64,000 nucleotides of DNA from Bacillus sp. FJAT-29937 (GTDB taxonomy: Bacteria > Bacillota > Bacilli > Bacillales > Cytobacillaceae): NCBI RefSeq assembly GCF_001509555.1, contig NZ_LMAS01000010.1, forward strand, positions 1-64,000, given 5' to 3'. The number at the start of each line of letters is the position of its first letter. Position 1 is the first letter of the stretch. Both the position numbers and the translations under genes were made by a program. Shown here piece after piece: positions 1 through 8,813 of this stretch. The notes under the pieces were generated by a model. The model saw only the letters and a list, made by a program, of their open reading frames with translations. It ran no database searches and was not told where the DNA came from.

Positions 1-97
1 TTTTTTGTACAACAGATTATTATGGAAGATACCATTGGTTTATAGCCATTTGGATAATATTTAAATAGTTATGTACGTTTATTTTATGTAGATACTT

Positions 98-1381
98 ATG
101 AAACAGGAATTTAATAAATGGGAGGAAGGGAAAAGAACATCATTATGGATCAAATATAAGAATTGGAAATATGTTTCTTGTTTCATTACTGCTTATGAAA
201 AAACGAACGGTTATTTCTATGCTGGCGTTTTTCAAAATAATCAAGTTCATCCAATTGGACAATTTCTATTCGGATTGAAGCCGGACGAAAAAAAAGCCCT
301 ATTTGAAACGATTAAGGCAAATAAAATAAGTGAAGATGATCAATTTTTTTATGTCGAACCTGGAATATGTGTGGAAGTGAAATATTTAGAAATTTATGAA
401 GAGCAGATGAGGGAGCCCCACTTTCACAGATTCCGCTTTGATCTAAAGCCTGAGGATTGCAAGTTTGAACAATTTATCCAAAAGCAGAAAAATTTGCCTT
501 CAGATATTGAAGTGACACATCCTGACAAACCATTATGGGAAGATCCGCCTATACAGAAAATCGATTATATTCATTATTTACGAGAGATTTCTCCGTATAT
601 GCTCCCTTTTCTCAAAAATCGTCTCCTAACTGTGATCCGTTACCCGCATGGCATTTTCGGTGATCCCTTTTATCAAAAGAATTGTCCTGAATATGCGCCT
701 GAATTTGTAGAAACGAGCTTGTCTGAAGGCATTAATTATATCGTGTGCAATCATTTAAAAACATTTCTCTGGCTTGGAAATCAGCTCTCATTTGAATTTC
801 ATATTCCCTTTCAAACTATTAACAGTAAAGGGCCAAGTGAAATTGTTTTTGACCTGGATCCGCCATCAAGAAAAGAGTTCGCACTTGCTATTAAAGCGGC
901 TCTATTAATCAAAGACGTATTAGACCAGCTTAAATTGATCAGCTTTGTGAAAATATCCGGGAATAAAGGGCTGCAAATCTATATCCCTTTGCCAGAAAAT
1001 ACGTTTTCTTATGAGGATACAAGATTATTCACCTCTTTTATAGCTGAATATTTAATTTCTAACAATCCCGATTCTTTTACAATTGAGCGCATGAAAAAGA
1101 ACAGAGGAAACCGGCTTTATGTTGATTATATTCAACATGCAGAAGGGAAAACGATTGTTTGCCCCTATTCTCCACGCGGGACAAAAGAGGCTACGGTGGC
1201 GGCGCCCCTTTATTGGGAGGAAGTAAGTAAAACGTTAAGAGTCGAGGACTTTCAAATTCCGCATATTATGAAACGAATCAATCAGCACGGTGATCCGTTT
1301 AAAACATATTTTGAAACGAAAGATAAGCAAAATTTTGAACCTATATTGCAATTTTTAAAGAATAAAAAACCTGCCTTCTAA
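98..1381 (+). CDS. LigD-type DNA polymerase/primase domain protein, ligase part missing
   Basis: The 427-residue product matches the C-terminal part of Bacillus LigD, the non-homologous end-joining ligase-polymerase. Residues about 8-110 look like the end of the ligase OB domain (GKRTSLWIKYKNW resembles ligase motif V). Residues about 150-410 are the archaeo-eukaryotic primase-like polymerase domain, with the metal-binding VFDLDPP, the SGNKGLQIYIPL strand and the CPYSPRGTKEATVAAPL segment. Full-length Bacillus LigD is roughly 610 residues with the nucleotidyltransferase domain first. Here an in-frame stop lies at 62-64, no good ribosome site precedes the ATG, and upstream frames do not show ligase motifs. 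It may be a truncated relic or a stand-alone polymerase. Any ku neighbour is outside the window. Confidence 0.75.
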   Translation: MKQEFNKWEEGKRTSLWIKYKNWKYVSCFITAYEKTNGYFYAGVFQNNQVHPIGQFLFGLKPDEKKALFETIKANKISEDDQFFYVEPGICVEVKYLEIYEEQMREPHFHRFRFDLKPEDCKFEQFIQKQKNLPSDIEVTHPDKPLWEDPPIQKIDYIHYLREISPYMLPFLKNRLLTVIRYPHGIFGDPFYQKNCPEYAPEFVETSLSEGINYIVCNHLKTFLWLGNQLSFEFHIPFQTINSKGPSEIVFDLDPPSRKEFALAIKAALLIKDVLDQLKLISFVKISGNKGLQIYIPLPENTFSYEDTRLFTSFIAEYLISNNPDSFTIERMKKNRGNRLYVDYIQHAEGKTIVCPYSPRGTKEATVAAPLYWEEVSKTLRVEDFQIPHIMKRINQHGDPFKTYFETKDKQNFEPILQFLKNKKPAF

Positions 1382-1395
1382 ATAATGGCAGGTTT
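1367..1395. terminator. Bidirectional intrinsic terminator
   Basis: A 9-bp stem (AAACCTGCC at 1367-1375 with GGCAGGTTT at 1387-1395) is followed by T-rich sequence on the plus strand and preceded by an A-run. It lies between the convergent LigD-like and EAL-HDOD genes and probably serves both. Confidence 0.75.
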
Positions 1396-1400
1396 CCTTT

Positions 1401-2648
1401 TTATAGCGAGAATTTTTCCTCTGACACAAGTTCATTTGACCAGTTTAATGATTCTGCATACAATTTGAATAGATCTTTTTCATCAATGCTCATTTCTTTG
1501 CATTTTTCACTAATGACGTTCCACTGGGCAGTTTCCACAGCAAGAACGAGATCAAGAACATCCTTCAATTGATTTGATCGACCATTTAATGCGTCACAAA
1601 TCTCTTCTTCAAGAGGAAGCTCCTTTAGTACCATGTTCATTGGCATCGATAAAATCGAATCCATGATGGAAAACATGCCTGTCATAAAATAACTTCGTGA
1701 AGGCGCCCTTTTCACTTTCATCTTTGCAATTTCTTCACATAATTTTGCTCTCGTGAGACTAATTTGAATGGTCTCTTGAGAAATTGATCTCTTCTCAATC
1801 GTTGATTCCCGCACAGCCAAAACATATATCCATTTCTCCAATTCAATTAAGCCTAGCAATACGACTGCTTGTTTAATCGAATTTATTTTTTGCTTAGGCC
1901 TAAATGCGGGGGAATTAATTAATTTTAATAATTTGTAGGATAAGGAAATATCCCTTTCAATCAGTTCTGTAATTCGATCAATACTCGGTTCATTTGTTGC
2001 AAAGTTTTGGATCATTTCATAGTAAGAGTGAAAATACGCTGGAATATCACGAGTAGATAAAATACTTGGCTTAGCAAAGAAATATCCTTGGAAATAGTGA
2101 TACCCTCTTTTCCGAGCCTCGTTAAATTCCTCTCTCGTTTCAACCTTCTCAGCTACTAATTTCAGATTCATTGACTTTACAATCCATTCAATTTTCTCAC
2201 GCATTTCAGCTGTAGTGGAAAGAAAATCGACTTTTACAAAATCCGCATATTTAAGAAGATCATATGAATATTTATTTTCTTCATTGAAAACAAAATCATC
2301 CAATGCAATCTGATAGCCCAATTCCTTCAGCTCTTTACAAATTTCCACTAATTCAGCACTTGGTTCAATGGATTCCAAAATTTCAACAACTATTTCACGC
2401 GGTCGAAAATAAGTAGGAAGCCTAAGTTTAAGCAGTTTTTCAGTAAAATTAATAAAACAAGGCTTACCATTAGAAAGCTTATCAATCCCAATATTTAAAA
2501 AACTATTAACGATCAGTTCTGTTGTCGCTTGATCACCGTCAATATTAGGAAATGCATTCACTTTCTCATTCCTGCGATAAAGAAGCTCATATCCGAATAC
2601 TTCTTCATTAGCATTTAGAATTGGCTGCCTCGCAACAAAAACCTCCAT
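1401..2648 (-). CDS. EAL and HDOD domain signalling protein, YuxH-like
   Basis: The 415-residue protein begins FVARQPILNANEEVFGYELLYR, the start typical of YuxH-type EAL-HDOD proteins. Residues about 1-200 form the EAL-like part: the EAL motif is ELL, ALDDF and VAEKVE remain recognisable. Residues about 205-400 form an HDOD domain. The altered EAL signature suggests it may not hydrolyse cyclic-di-GMP and may act by binding instead; this is inference. GGAGGT precedes the ATG. It is a single gene, separated from ribH by a 146-base spacer in which I see no clear feature. Confidence 0.8.
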   Translation of the reverse strand: MEVFVARQPILNANEEVFGYELLYRRNEKVNAFPNIDGDQATTELIVNSFLNIGIDKLSNGKPCFINFTEKLLKLRLPTYFRPREIVVEILESIEPSAELVEICKELKELGYQIALDDFVFNEENKYSYDLLKYADFVKVDFLSTTAEMREKIEWIVKSMNLKLVAEKVETREEFNEARKRGYHYFQGYFFAKPSILSTRDIPAYFHSYYEMIQNFATNEPSIDRITELIERDISLSYKLLKLINSPAFRPKQKINSIKQAVVLLGLIELEKWIYVLAVRESTIEKRSISQETIQISLTRAKLCEEIAKMKVKRAPSRSYFMTGMFSIMDSILSMPMNMVLKELPLEEEICDALNGRSNQLKDVLDLVLAVETAQWNVISEKCKEMSIDEKDLFKLYAESLNWSNELVSEEKFSL

Positions 2649-2794
2649 ATATTACCTCCGACAATACTACATAATATATAATTGTCACTATTGTATACAA
2701 AAATTTTCATTTAGTTTGTCGAAATATGCAAAAATTGAAAATTTTTATGTTTATTTAACGTTTTAAAGCGCAAACAGAAAATCGCAATCAATTT

Positions 2795-3265
2795 TTATTG
2801 AGAAATTTGTTTATATAAATTACCCATCTCAATAGCACCGACCGCTGCATCCCAGCCTTTATTTCCAGCCTTAGTACCTGCACGTTCAATTGCCTGTTCA
2901 ATCGTATCAGTCGTTAATACGCCAAATATAATAGGGATTCCGCTCTGCATTCCGATTGAAGCAACCCCTTTAGCAACTTCATTACTAACAAAATCAAAGT
3001 GTGGTGTTGCACCTCTTATCACTGTACCTAATGTAATAATCGCATCATATCCACCAACTTCAGCAAGCTTTTTCGCTGTTAATGGGATTTCGAACGCTCC
3101 TGGAACCCAAACTACAGTTACATCCTCTTCCTTTACACCGTGTCGTTTAAGGGCATCCTCAGCACCAGTTAATAATTTTCCAGTAATAAATTCATTAAAT
3201 CTTCCTACGACAATCCCAATCTTTAATCCAGTCCCGACTAAATGTCCTTCAATTACTTTTTTCAT
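2795..3265 (-). CDS. ribH: 6,7-dimethyl-8-ribityllumazine synthase
   Basis: RibH condenses 5-amino-6-ribitylaminouracil with 3,4-dihydroxy-2-butanone 4-phosphate to lumazine, the penultimate riboflavin step. The 156-residue length is normal. Family signatures are visible: GRFNEFIT near the start, [29 protein letters not shown] with the catalytic His, and [23 protein letters not shown]. It is the last gene of the ribE-ribBA-ribH operon, starting 15 bases after ribBA behind GGAGAG, and should be under the upstream FMN riboswitch. Confidence 0.97.
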   Translation of the reverse strand: MKKVIEGHLVGTGLKIGIVVGRFNEFITGKLLTGAEDALKRHGVKEEDVTVVWVPGAFEIPLTAKKLAEVGGYDAIITLGTVIRGATPHFDFVSNEVAKGVASIGMQSGIPIIFGVLTTDTIEQAIERAGTKAGNKGWDAAVGAIEMGNLYKQISQ

Positions 3266-3280
3266 TATTCATCTCTCCTA

Positions 3281-4474
3281 TTAAAATTTTAATAAATGGC
3301 CAAGCTTCGTTTGCTTCGTTTTTAAATACGCTTCATTTTCAGTTTTTGCAGGCATTTGCAATTGGACACGTTCTAAAACCTCTAACCCATACCCTGCCAA
3401 TCCGGCAATTTTCCTCGGGTTATTTGTTAAGAGCCGCATTTTTTTCACACCTAAATCCCGCAAAATTTGGGCTCCAACTCCGTAGTCACGTAAATCATCG
3501 CCAAAACCAAGCTTATGGTTTGCCTCAACCGTATCATACCCCTCTTCTTGAAGCTCGTAAGCCTTCATTTTGTTAATGAGGCCAATTCCTCTGCCCTCTT
3601 GCCTCATATAAAGAAGAATGCCTTTCCCTTCCCTTTCTATTTGGGCCAATGCGGCTTCCAGCTGAGGTCCGCAGTCACATCTATTCGAACCGAAAACATC
3701 TCCAGTAAGACATTCCGAATGAACTCTTAATAGAATCGGCTCGTCTTCGCTAATTTCGCCTTTTACTAAAGCAACATGTTCCTTGCCATCTAATTTACTC
3801 GTATACCCAACAGCTCTGAAACTTCCGTAAACTGTCGGAAGCTGGATTTCAGCCTCTCTATTTACTAGAGAGTCATGTTCAAGTCTGTATTCAATTAATT
3901 GTTGAATCGTAATCATTTTTAGTTCGAATTTTTTGGCGATAATCTCTAAATCCTTTACACGGGCCATTGTGCCATCATCCTTCATGATTTCACAGATGAT
4001 CCCCGCCGGCTTCGCACCTGCAAGACGTGCTAAATCGACAGCAGCTTCCGTATGTCCTGCTCTTCTTAAGACGCCACCATCCTTTGCAATTAAAGGAAAG
4101 ATATGGCCAGGGCGATTAAATTCATCTGGATGTGCATCATCTTTCAGCATTTTTTCTATTGTAAACGCCCTCTCAAAAGCACTGATACCAGTAGTTGTTT
4201 CTTTATGATCAATCGATACAGTAAATGCTGTCCCTCGGCTGTCCGTATTCTTTTCCACCATCGGAATAAGGTCAAGTTTACTTGCCAGCTCTTTAGAAAT
4301 CGGAGTACAGATGAGTCCTCTTCCTTCTTTCGCCATAAAATTGACTGTCTCTGGGGTTACATACTCGGCAATCGATAGAAAATCTCCTTCGTTTTCCCTA
4401 TCTTCGTCATCACAAACAATAATGACTTTTCCTGCTTTCAAATCTTCTAATGCTGCCTCTATTTCACTGAACAT
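3281..4474 (-). CDS. ribBA: Bifunctional 3,4-dihydroxy-2-butanone-4-phosphate synthase / GTP cyclohydrolase II
   Basis: This 397-residue fusion supplies both riboflavin precursors. Residues about 1-200 are the DHBP synthase domain ([30 protein letters not shown]). Residues about 205-397 are GTP cyclohydrolase II, with zinc ligands in [17 protein letters not shown], the [11 protein letters not shown] motif and LLTNNPRKI. Length equals B. subtilis RibBA. AGGAGGG lies seven bases before the ATG. It sits between ribE and ribH. Confidence 0.97.
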   Translation of the reverse strand: MFSEIEAALEDLKAGKVIIVCDDEDRENEGDFLSIAEYVTPETVNFMAKEGRGLICTPISKELASKLDLIPMVEKNTDSRGTAFTVSIDHKETTTGISAFERAFTIEKMLKDDAHPDEFNRPGHIFPLIAKDGGVLRRAGHTEAAVDLARLAGAKPAGIICEIMKDDGTMARVKDLEIIAKKFELKMITIQQLIEYRLEHDSLVNREAEIQLPTVYGSFRAVGYTSKLDGKEHVALVKGEISEDEPILLRVHSECLTGDVFGSNRCDCGPQLEAALAQIEREGKGILLYMRQEGRGIGLINKMKAYELQEEGYDTVEANHKLGFGDDLRDYGVGAQILRDLGVKKMRLLTNNPRKIAGLAGYGLEVLERVQLQMPAKTENEAYLKTKQTKLGHLLKF

Positions 4475-4512
4475 GCTTTCCCTCCTGCTTGCCTATTTAA
4501 TATGAAAATAAT

Positions 4513-5166
4513 TTAAAGAAAACCGTTTTCTTTTAAAAAGTCCTCAGAAATTCCTGTATTCTTTCCTTGATTAATTTGTTCCTTTGTCACGAATGAATAC
4601 AGATATTTGGCGAGCATATCAAACTCAAAATTGACAATATCCCCAACTTGCTTTAGTCCAATTACCGATTCCTTTGCAGTAAGGGGAATAATCGAAACTG
4701 TCACCGATTGTTCAGTAAGCCCAAAAATTGTTAACGACGTTCCATCAATGGCGATAGACCCTTTCATTAATTGAAGATGGCTAAATGAACTTGGCACTGA
4801 TATTTCAATATAAATAGCATTTTCATTTGCTGTCTTTTTCAGTATTTTTCCTGTGCCATCCACATGGCCAGTCACGAAATGGCCGCCGAAACGTCCATTT
4901 GCACCCATAGCTCTTTCAAGATTAACCTTGCTCCTTTCCTTTAAAGATGACAAGGAGGTGCTTTTAAACGTCTCTGGCATAACATCTGCGGAAAAGCCGT
5001 CATGATTAAAATCGGTCACAGTCAGACAGACGCCATTAACAGAAATACTGTCGCCAAGCTTTAGGTCATGCATAATCTTTGAGGCTTTAATCGTTAATTT
5101 AATCGAATTTCCAATCTGGGCAGATCTTTCAACTGTGCCTAATTCCTCAATAATTCCTGTGAACAT
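4513..5166 (-). CDS. ribE: Riboflavin synthase, alpha subunit
   Basis: RibE dismutates two lumazine molecules to riboflavin. The 217-residue protein starts with the characteristic MFTGIIEELGTVE and has the two internally duplicated lumazine-binding barrels (about 1-95 and 96-195). Each carries a family signature: SISVNGVCLTV in the first, SIAIDGTSLTI in the second; GHFVTGHVDG joins them. It starts after AGGAGG and is the first gene behind the FMN riboswitch. In B. subtilis ribD precedes it; here no ribD is present. Confidence 0.96.
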   Translation of the reverse strand: MFTGIIEELGTVERSAQIGNSIKLTIKASKIMHDLKLGDSISVNGVCLTVTDFNHDGFSADVMPETFKSTSLSSLKERSKVNLERAMGANGRFGGHFVTGHVDGTGKILKKTANENAIYIEISVPSSFSHLQLMKGSIAIDGTSLTIFGLTEQSVTVSIIPLTAKESVIGLKQVGDIVNFEFDMLAKYLYSFVTKEQINQGKNTGISEDFLKENGFL

Positions 5167-5201
5167 TTAATTTCCTCCTTTCATTTGAATTTCTCCAGAA
5201 A

Positions 5202-5228
5202 AAAACCCGTACAAATAATTGTACGGGG
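5202..5228 (-). terminator. Riboswitch-controlled intrinsic terminator before ribE
   Basis: On the minus strand CCCGTACAA, loop TTAT and TTGTACGGG form a perfect 9-bp stem followed by seven T residues. It lies between the FMN aptamer and the ribE ribosome site, the position expected of a riboswitch expression platform. Confidence 0.85.
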
Positions 5229-5284
5229 CATAATAACATAGCAAAATAAACGTAAAGAAAAGTCTTTTTTACGCAAGCTTGTCC

Positions 5285-5426
5285 ATTCCTTCTCCCATCC
5301 AGACTTTAACTGTCGGCTTTGGATTTACACCAAATCCACCGTTTTCAATATTGAAACCGGGTCACGGACTAAGAGGATCTTTCCTCATCACCGCCGGTTG
5401 GGAATTTCACCCTGCCCCGAAGGAAT
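5285..5426 (-). promoter_or_regulatory. FMN riboswitch (RFN element)
   Basis: The minus strand carries the conserved RFN core: closing stem ATTCCTT/AAGGAAT, then CGGGGCAGGGTGAAATTCCC, ACCGGCGGT, AGTCCGTGACCCG, a variable hairpin, CGGTGGATTTGGTG, CCGACAGTTAAAGTCTGGAT and GGGAGAAGGA. It is followed by an intrinsic terminator and ribE, so FMN binding should switch transcription of the rib operon off. Confidence 0.96.
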
Positions 5427-5434
5427 ATTATTCG

Positions 5435-5463
5435 ATTATAGAAAATAGTAACATGGGTTATAA
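5435..5463 (-). promoter_or_regulatory. Putative sigma-A promoter of the rib operon
   Basis: A perfect -10 hexamer TATAAT (plus strand 5435-5440) lies just upstream of the FMN aptamer, with a weak -35 (TTATAA, 5458-5463) at 17-base spacing. The predicted start falls at the first bases of the riboswitch. Confidence 0.55.
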
Positions 5464-5561
5464 AAATAAACAATTTTCTAGTACTCCAGAGTGTAAATTG
5501 AAACTTTATTACTTATATAACGTATATGTATGTATCAAAAAACGGGAAGGATTATGCAAAA

Positions 5562-6389
5562 ATGGAGACTAAGGAGCAATTACTTATTGAATTAAAAAAG
5601 AGTGAAGACTGGGAAAAAGCGCAAAATGACTTATGGTTTTGGGAAAAGCTTGGCAGACTGCCATTTAAGCTATTGGACAAGTTCACACCCGCTTTCCTAC
5701 AGAAGAAAATCGGGGTCATCCTTGATGAGCTTGGCCAATACATTCAATCTGGTGGAAGGTATTTAAGCTCTGTTTCCTCCATTAAGTCATATTATCCTGA
5801 CAAGCAAATCAATCAATTAGAGGATGTCCACTTAATTGCTATTACTGAAATGGATGCTGCTGTCACAAAACTGACGAGTAATCGGAAACGGCTGGCTACT
5901 GTTCAAGGAGCGAGCACAGGGGTTGGCGGTATTCTAACCTTGTCACTAGATATTCCCCTTCTTCTTGGGATCCAGTTAAAAACCCTTCAAGACATTGCAA
6001 TTTGCTATGGATACGATCCAAAAGATAAAAAAGAAAGAATGTATATGGTAAAAGTCCTGCAATTCGTATCTTCTGATATCGTTGGGAAAAAGGCTATCCT
6101 GCAGCAGTTATCCTTAATCGACTCGCCAAATGATCATGCCAAAAGAGAAGTGATTTCAGAAATTCAAGGATGGCGCGAGGTTGTGTTTACTTATAGAGAT
6201 CAAATTGGCTGGAAGAAACTGTTTCAAATGATCCCTATTGCGGGACTCTTATTTGGTGCCTTTATTAATCGCTCTGCAGTGAATGATATTGCCGAGGCAG
6301 GAATGATGCTCTATCGAAAACGCAGAATTAATGGGAAATTAGCAGATATTTCAGTAGAAAATGGGAAAAACTGCATTGCCAATGAATAG
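5562..6389 (+). CDS. EcsC family protein
   Basis: The roughly 275-residue protein resembles the EcsC family (EcsC of the B. subtilis ecs operon; function unknown). The alanine/glycine-rich centre, with ATVQGASTGVGGILTLSLD followed by IPLLLGIQLKTLQDIA, is typical, as is the hydrophobic C-terminal IPIAGLLFGAFINR stretch, suggesting membrane association. I chose the ATG at 5562 because GGGAAGG precedes it; an in-frame ATG at 5526 lacks such a site. It is divergent from the rib operon and monocistronic. Confidence 0.75.
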   Translation: METKEQLLIELKKSEDWEKAQNDLWFWEKLGRLPFKLLDKFTPAFLQKKIGVILDELGQYIQSGGRYLSSVSSIKSYYPDKQINQLEDVHLIAITEMDAAVTKLTSNRKRLATVQGASTGVGGILTLSLDIPLLLGIQLKTLQDIAICYGYDPKDKKERMYMVKVLQFVSSDIVGKKAILQQLSLIDSPNDHAKREVISEIQGWREVVFTYRDQIGWKKLFQMIPIAGLLFGAFINRSAVNDIAEAGMMLYRKRRINGKLADISVENGKNCIANE

Positions 6390-6400
6390 CAATGCAGTTT
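6368..6400 (+). terminator. Intrinsic terminator after the EcsC-like gene
   Basis: AAACTGCATTGC (6368-6379) pairs with GCAATGCAGTTT (6389-6400), followed by four more T. The stop codon is inside the hairpin. The convergent gene also ends just beyond it. Confidence 0.85.
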
Positions 6401-6422
6401 TTTTATGTCGTTCTCTATTCTT

Positions 6423-6992
6423 CTAAGGCAAGCGTTGTATTAGTTTTTCCATCGCATCTTCGTCAACTGCCCCTAACACTTTTTTACGGATAATACCATC
6501 TGAATCGATAAAAAAGCTTGTTGGGTAGACCATGATGCTGTAATCACTAAATGCTTGTCCTTTTTCATCAAGCGGAATTGTAAAGGTTAATTGATAATCG
6601 TCCACAAATTGATCAACATCATTTCTGTTTTTTTCAGATGTTGTTACATTTACACCAAGTATTTCAAATCCATCATTTTTATATTTATTATACAGCTTTT
6701 CCATATGCGGCATTTCTGCCTTACAAGGAGGGCACCAAGTTGCCCAAAAATTTAACAGCACCTTTTTCCCTTTATAATCGCTAAGTGTTACTGTATTCCC
6801 ATTTAAATCCGAAAGGGTAAAATCAGGTGCCCTTTTGCCTTCCTCTATACCCGTTTGAATCGTTTCAGGATTTTCAAGTTTTTCGTATTTCTGATTAAAG
6901 TTCGTAACAATCCCTTTATCCTTGAGAATCATTTTATCAACAATAAATAAACACAGTACGATTATGCCCACAATTAGCAGAAACTTTTTCAT
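6423..6992 (-). CDS. ResA/StoA-like thiol-disulfide oxidoreductase
   Basis: This membrane-anchored thioredoxin-like protein probably works on the outer face of the membrane. Residues about 3-22 are an uncleaved N-terminal anchor. The TlpA/ResA-type domain follows: GKRAPDFTLSDLNG, then FWATWCPPCKAEMP with the CPPC redox pair and the YPTSFFID cis-Pro loop. ResA reduces apocytochrome c and StoA serves spore cortex synthesis; sequence alone does not say which. The start at 6992 (MKKFLL) is preferred because GAGGTG precedes it. No cytochrome genes are nearby. Confidence 0.85.
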   Translation of the reverse strand: MKKFLLIVGIIVLCLFIVDKMILKDKGIVTNFNQKYEKLENPETIQTGIEEGKRAPDFTLSDLNGNTVTLSDYKGKKVLLNFWATWCPPCKAEMPHMEKLYNKYKNDGFEILGVNVTTSEKNRNDVDQFVDDYQLTFTIPLDEKGQAFSDYSIMVYPTSFFIDSDGIIRKKVLGAVDEDAMEKLIQRLP

Positions 6993-7097
6993 GCTACACC
7001 TCATAACTAATATCTTGATGCAAAATCTCTACTGATTAATATACTATATTAGCCTATAAGAAACCATTTATCTGCATGAGGGGACTGTTTCATTCTA

Positions 7098-7877
7098 TTA
7101 GTGATTCGAACACCGCAATAATTTAGTTAAGATGGCATACATCAACAGCTTGTCCTTTGACGATAATGATTGTTCAAATGTAAAGATTGGCGTATTTGGG
7201 TCTTTAAATCGATTTCCCCATTCCAATGGCATCCAGCCCTTTCGAAACCTGCCAAAAACACTATTACTATGAATAAACTGATAGTCTGTAAATGATGATG
7301 ACTGTTTCACTTGGATCCTCTTATTCCCCTTTTCAAAAACATATACTGATTTGGATTTTGAATAATTGTAATGAATGGTTGAAACGGTATTTAAATCGGA
7401 ATCTAATATTTTTATCTCCTTGTTCTTCAAAATAAAGCTGCCTACTAAGTGATTGGCTTGATCATAAATACCATACCTTTTTTTGAATAGTCCATCTATA
7501 AAGTATGGTAAAAACCAGCGAAATGTCCAAAAATTCATATCCCTTATTTCACCAATTTGCTGTCCATTTGAATGAAAGATTAGCATTTTAAGTGTAGGAG
7601 CTGGCAGAAATGTAATAAGAACCTGATTCTCATCTAGTAAACGATGATTTTCGACTGCCTCCTGCATAAATATTTCTTTCGTACGCTTATCATTTATTAA
7701 ATAAAACTGGTAGCAAATAAAGCTATAAATTAAAAATGGGATCATAATGATCATCACTTTTCCATTTTGAACGATAGTTATCCCGTAAACGGCAAGAAAA
7801 AACGGAGGGATAAGTGAAGCGAGGCTGGCATTTAAGGAACTAGCTGCTGCTTTTTGATAATATTCTTGTATATTCAT
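7098..7877 (-). CDS. Hypothetical membrane protein
   Basis: Not recognised. About 260 residues: two hydrophobic segments near the N-terminus (around LIPPFFLAVYGITIV and VMIIMIPFLIYSFICYQFYL), then a mostly soluble region with beta-rich LURP/scramblase-like character (YGIYDQANHLVGSFILKNKE, IKILDSDLNTVSTIHYN). That resemblance is only an impression. The start is uncertain: ATG at 7877 has GGGAG eleven bases upstream; ATG 7898 and TTG 7940 are alternatives. Confidence 0.6.
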   Translation of the reverse strand: MNIQEYYQKAAASSLNASLASLIPPFFLAVYGITIVQNGKVMIIMIPFLIYSFICYQFYLINDKRTKEIFMQEAVENHRLLDENQVLITFLPAPTLKMLIFHSNGQQIGEIRDMNFWTFRWFLPYFIDGLFKKRYGIYDQANHLVGSFILKNKEIKILDSDLNTVSTIHYNYSKSKSVYVFEKGNKRIQVKQSSSFTDYQFIHSNSVFGRFRKGWMPLEWGNRFKDPNTPIFTFEQSLSSKDKLLMYAILTKLLRCSNH

Positions 7878-8013
7878 GTCCAAATAATCTCCCAACATAA
7901 ATAAAAGGAAATTCCTTCCTAATAAATGGTTTTTATGCAAAATTAATAGAGTCTCTTTCTATATCTATTAAATTTCTCCGGGAAACATGATTTCTTTTGT
8001 GAAAAAAACAAAA

Positions 8014-8035
8014 AGAATCCAAAAAATTGGATTCT
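8014..8035 (-). terminator. Intrinsic terminator after the yxlEFG-like operon
   Basis: AGAATCCAA/TTGGATTCT stem with a short A/T loop, followed by a T-run on the minus strand, lies immediately past the permease stop codon. Confidence 0.8.
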
Positions 8036-8036
8036 T

Positions 8037-8813
8037 CTATGCAAGTTCTTTTTTTCGAAATATACGAATGCTTGCTGCTAGCATTAAAATAATAAAAATT
8101 ATTGCAACAATCATGGATGGGAATGTCTCTTTGGGAGCTCCCCCGTAGAACAGCAATTGACTTGTATAAGCCGGAAGCTGAACGGGACTCCAATCTAACC
8201 AATTAGCGAATAGACTATTAATGATACTAAGTAAGATGACAGTTATAAGTGAGACAAAACCAACAGCCCCAGGGGATTTTAAGATTGAATTAAAGAGAAC
8301 AGTCACCGTTAATACAAATGACAACCAGATTCCGTTTAAAAAGAATGACTGCATAAAATCAGCAAAAGGAACTGTTTCAAATAAAATGATGACATAATAC
8401 CATGATGCTAGATAGCCTACAAAAAAAGAAACCCATAGTAAAGCAATAGCACCCGCCCATTTTGCCGTAATAAAAGAGGTATAAGAAACTGGTTTTACCA
8501 AAATTAAGCCTGCTACACCGCTCTTTCTTTCTCCAGCGATCAAGCCCATTGAAGTTAAAACAATAATTAAAACACCTAAAGTGTTAAATTGACCAAGGAT
8601 TGAAACCATAACCTCTGAAGCAGATGGTACGGGAAGCTGAATAACTGCCCCTTCAGGCAATCCTCCTAAAGCATCAAGGATTTGAGGCATGTAATATACT
8701 GTTAATGGTTCTTTGACCGAAAGCAAAATAAAGACAAGTGGAACCCAAACCCATTTAAAGTTTCTTGACATTTCAACCATTTCTTTATTAAAAAGAGCCA
8801 TCCACTGGTTCAT
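8037..8813 (-). CDS. yxlG: ABC transporter permease, YxlG-like
   Basis: This 258-residue ABC-2 type permease has about six hydrophobic segments and the GLIAGERKSGVAGLILVKPV cytoplasmic loop typical of the group (the E-R-x-x-G region before TM2-TM3). It overlaps the ATPase gene by four bases (ATGA at 8810-8813), indicating translational coupling. The order yxlE-like, yxlF-like, yxlG-like matches the B. subtilis sigY operon, but sigY, yxlC and yxlD are not present here. The exported substrate is unknown. Confidence 0.8.
   Translation of the reverse strand: MNQWMALFNKEMVEMSRNFKWVWVPLVFILLSVKEPLTVYYMPQILDALGGLPEGAVIQLPVPSASEVMVSILGQFNTLGVLIIVLTSMGLIAGERKSGVAGLILVKPVSYTSFITAKWAGAIALLWVSFFVGYLASWYYVIILFETVPFADFMQSFFLNGIWLSFVLTVTVLFNSILKSPGAVGFVSLITVILLSIINSLFANWLDWSPVQLPAYTSQLLFYGGAPKETFPSMIVAIIFIILMLAASIRIFRKKELA

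Noticed and set aside
3346..4505. Several plus-strand ORFs of 60-90 codons
   Set aside because: All are shadows of ribBA on the other strand, with no ribosome sites or recognisable products.
5279..5572. 97-codon plus-strand ORF
   Set aside because: It runs antisense through the FMN riboswitch; the RNA element explains the sequence and no ribosome site is present.
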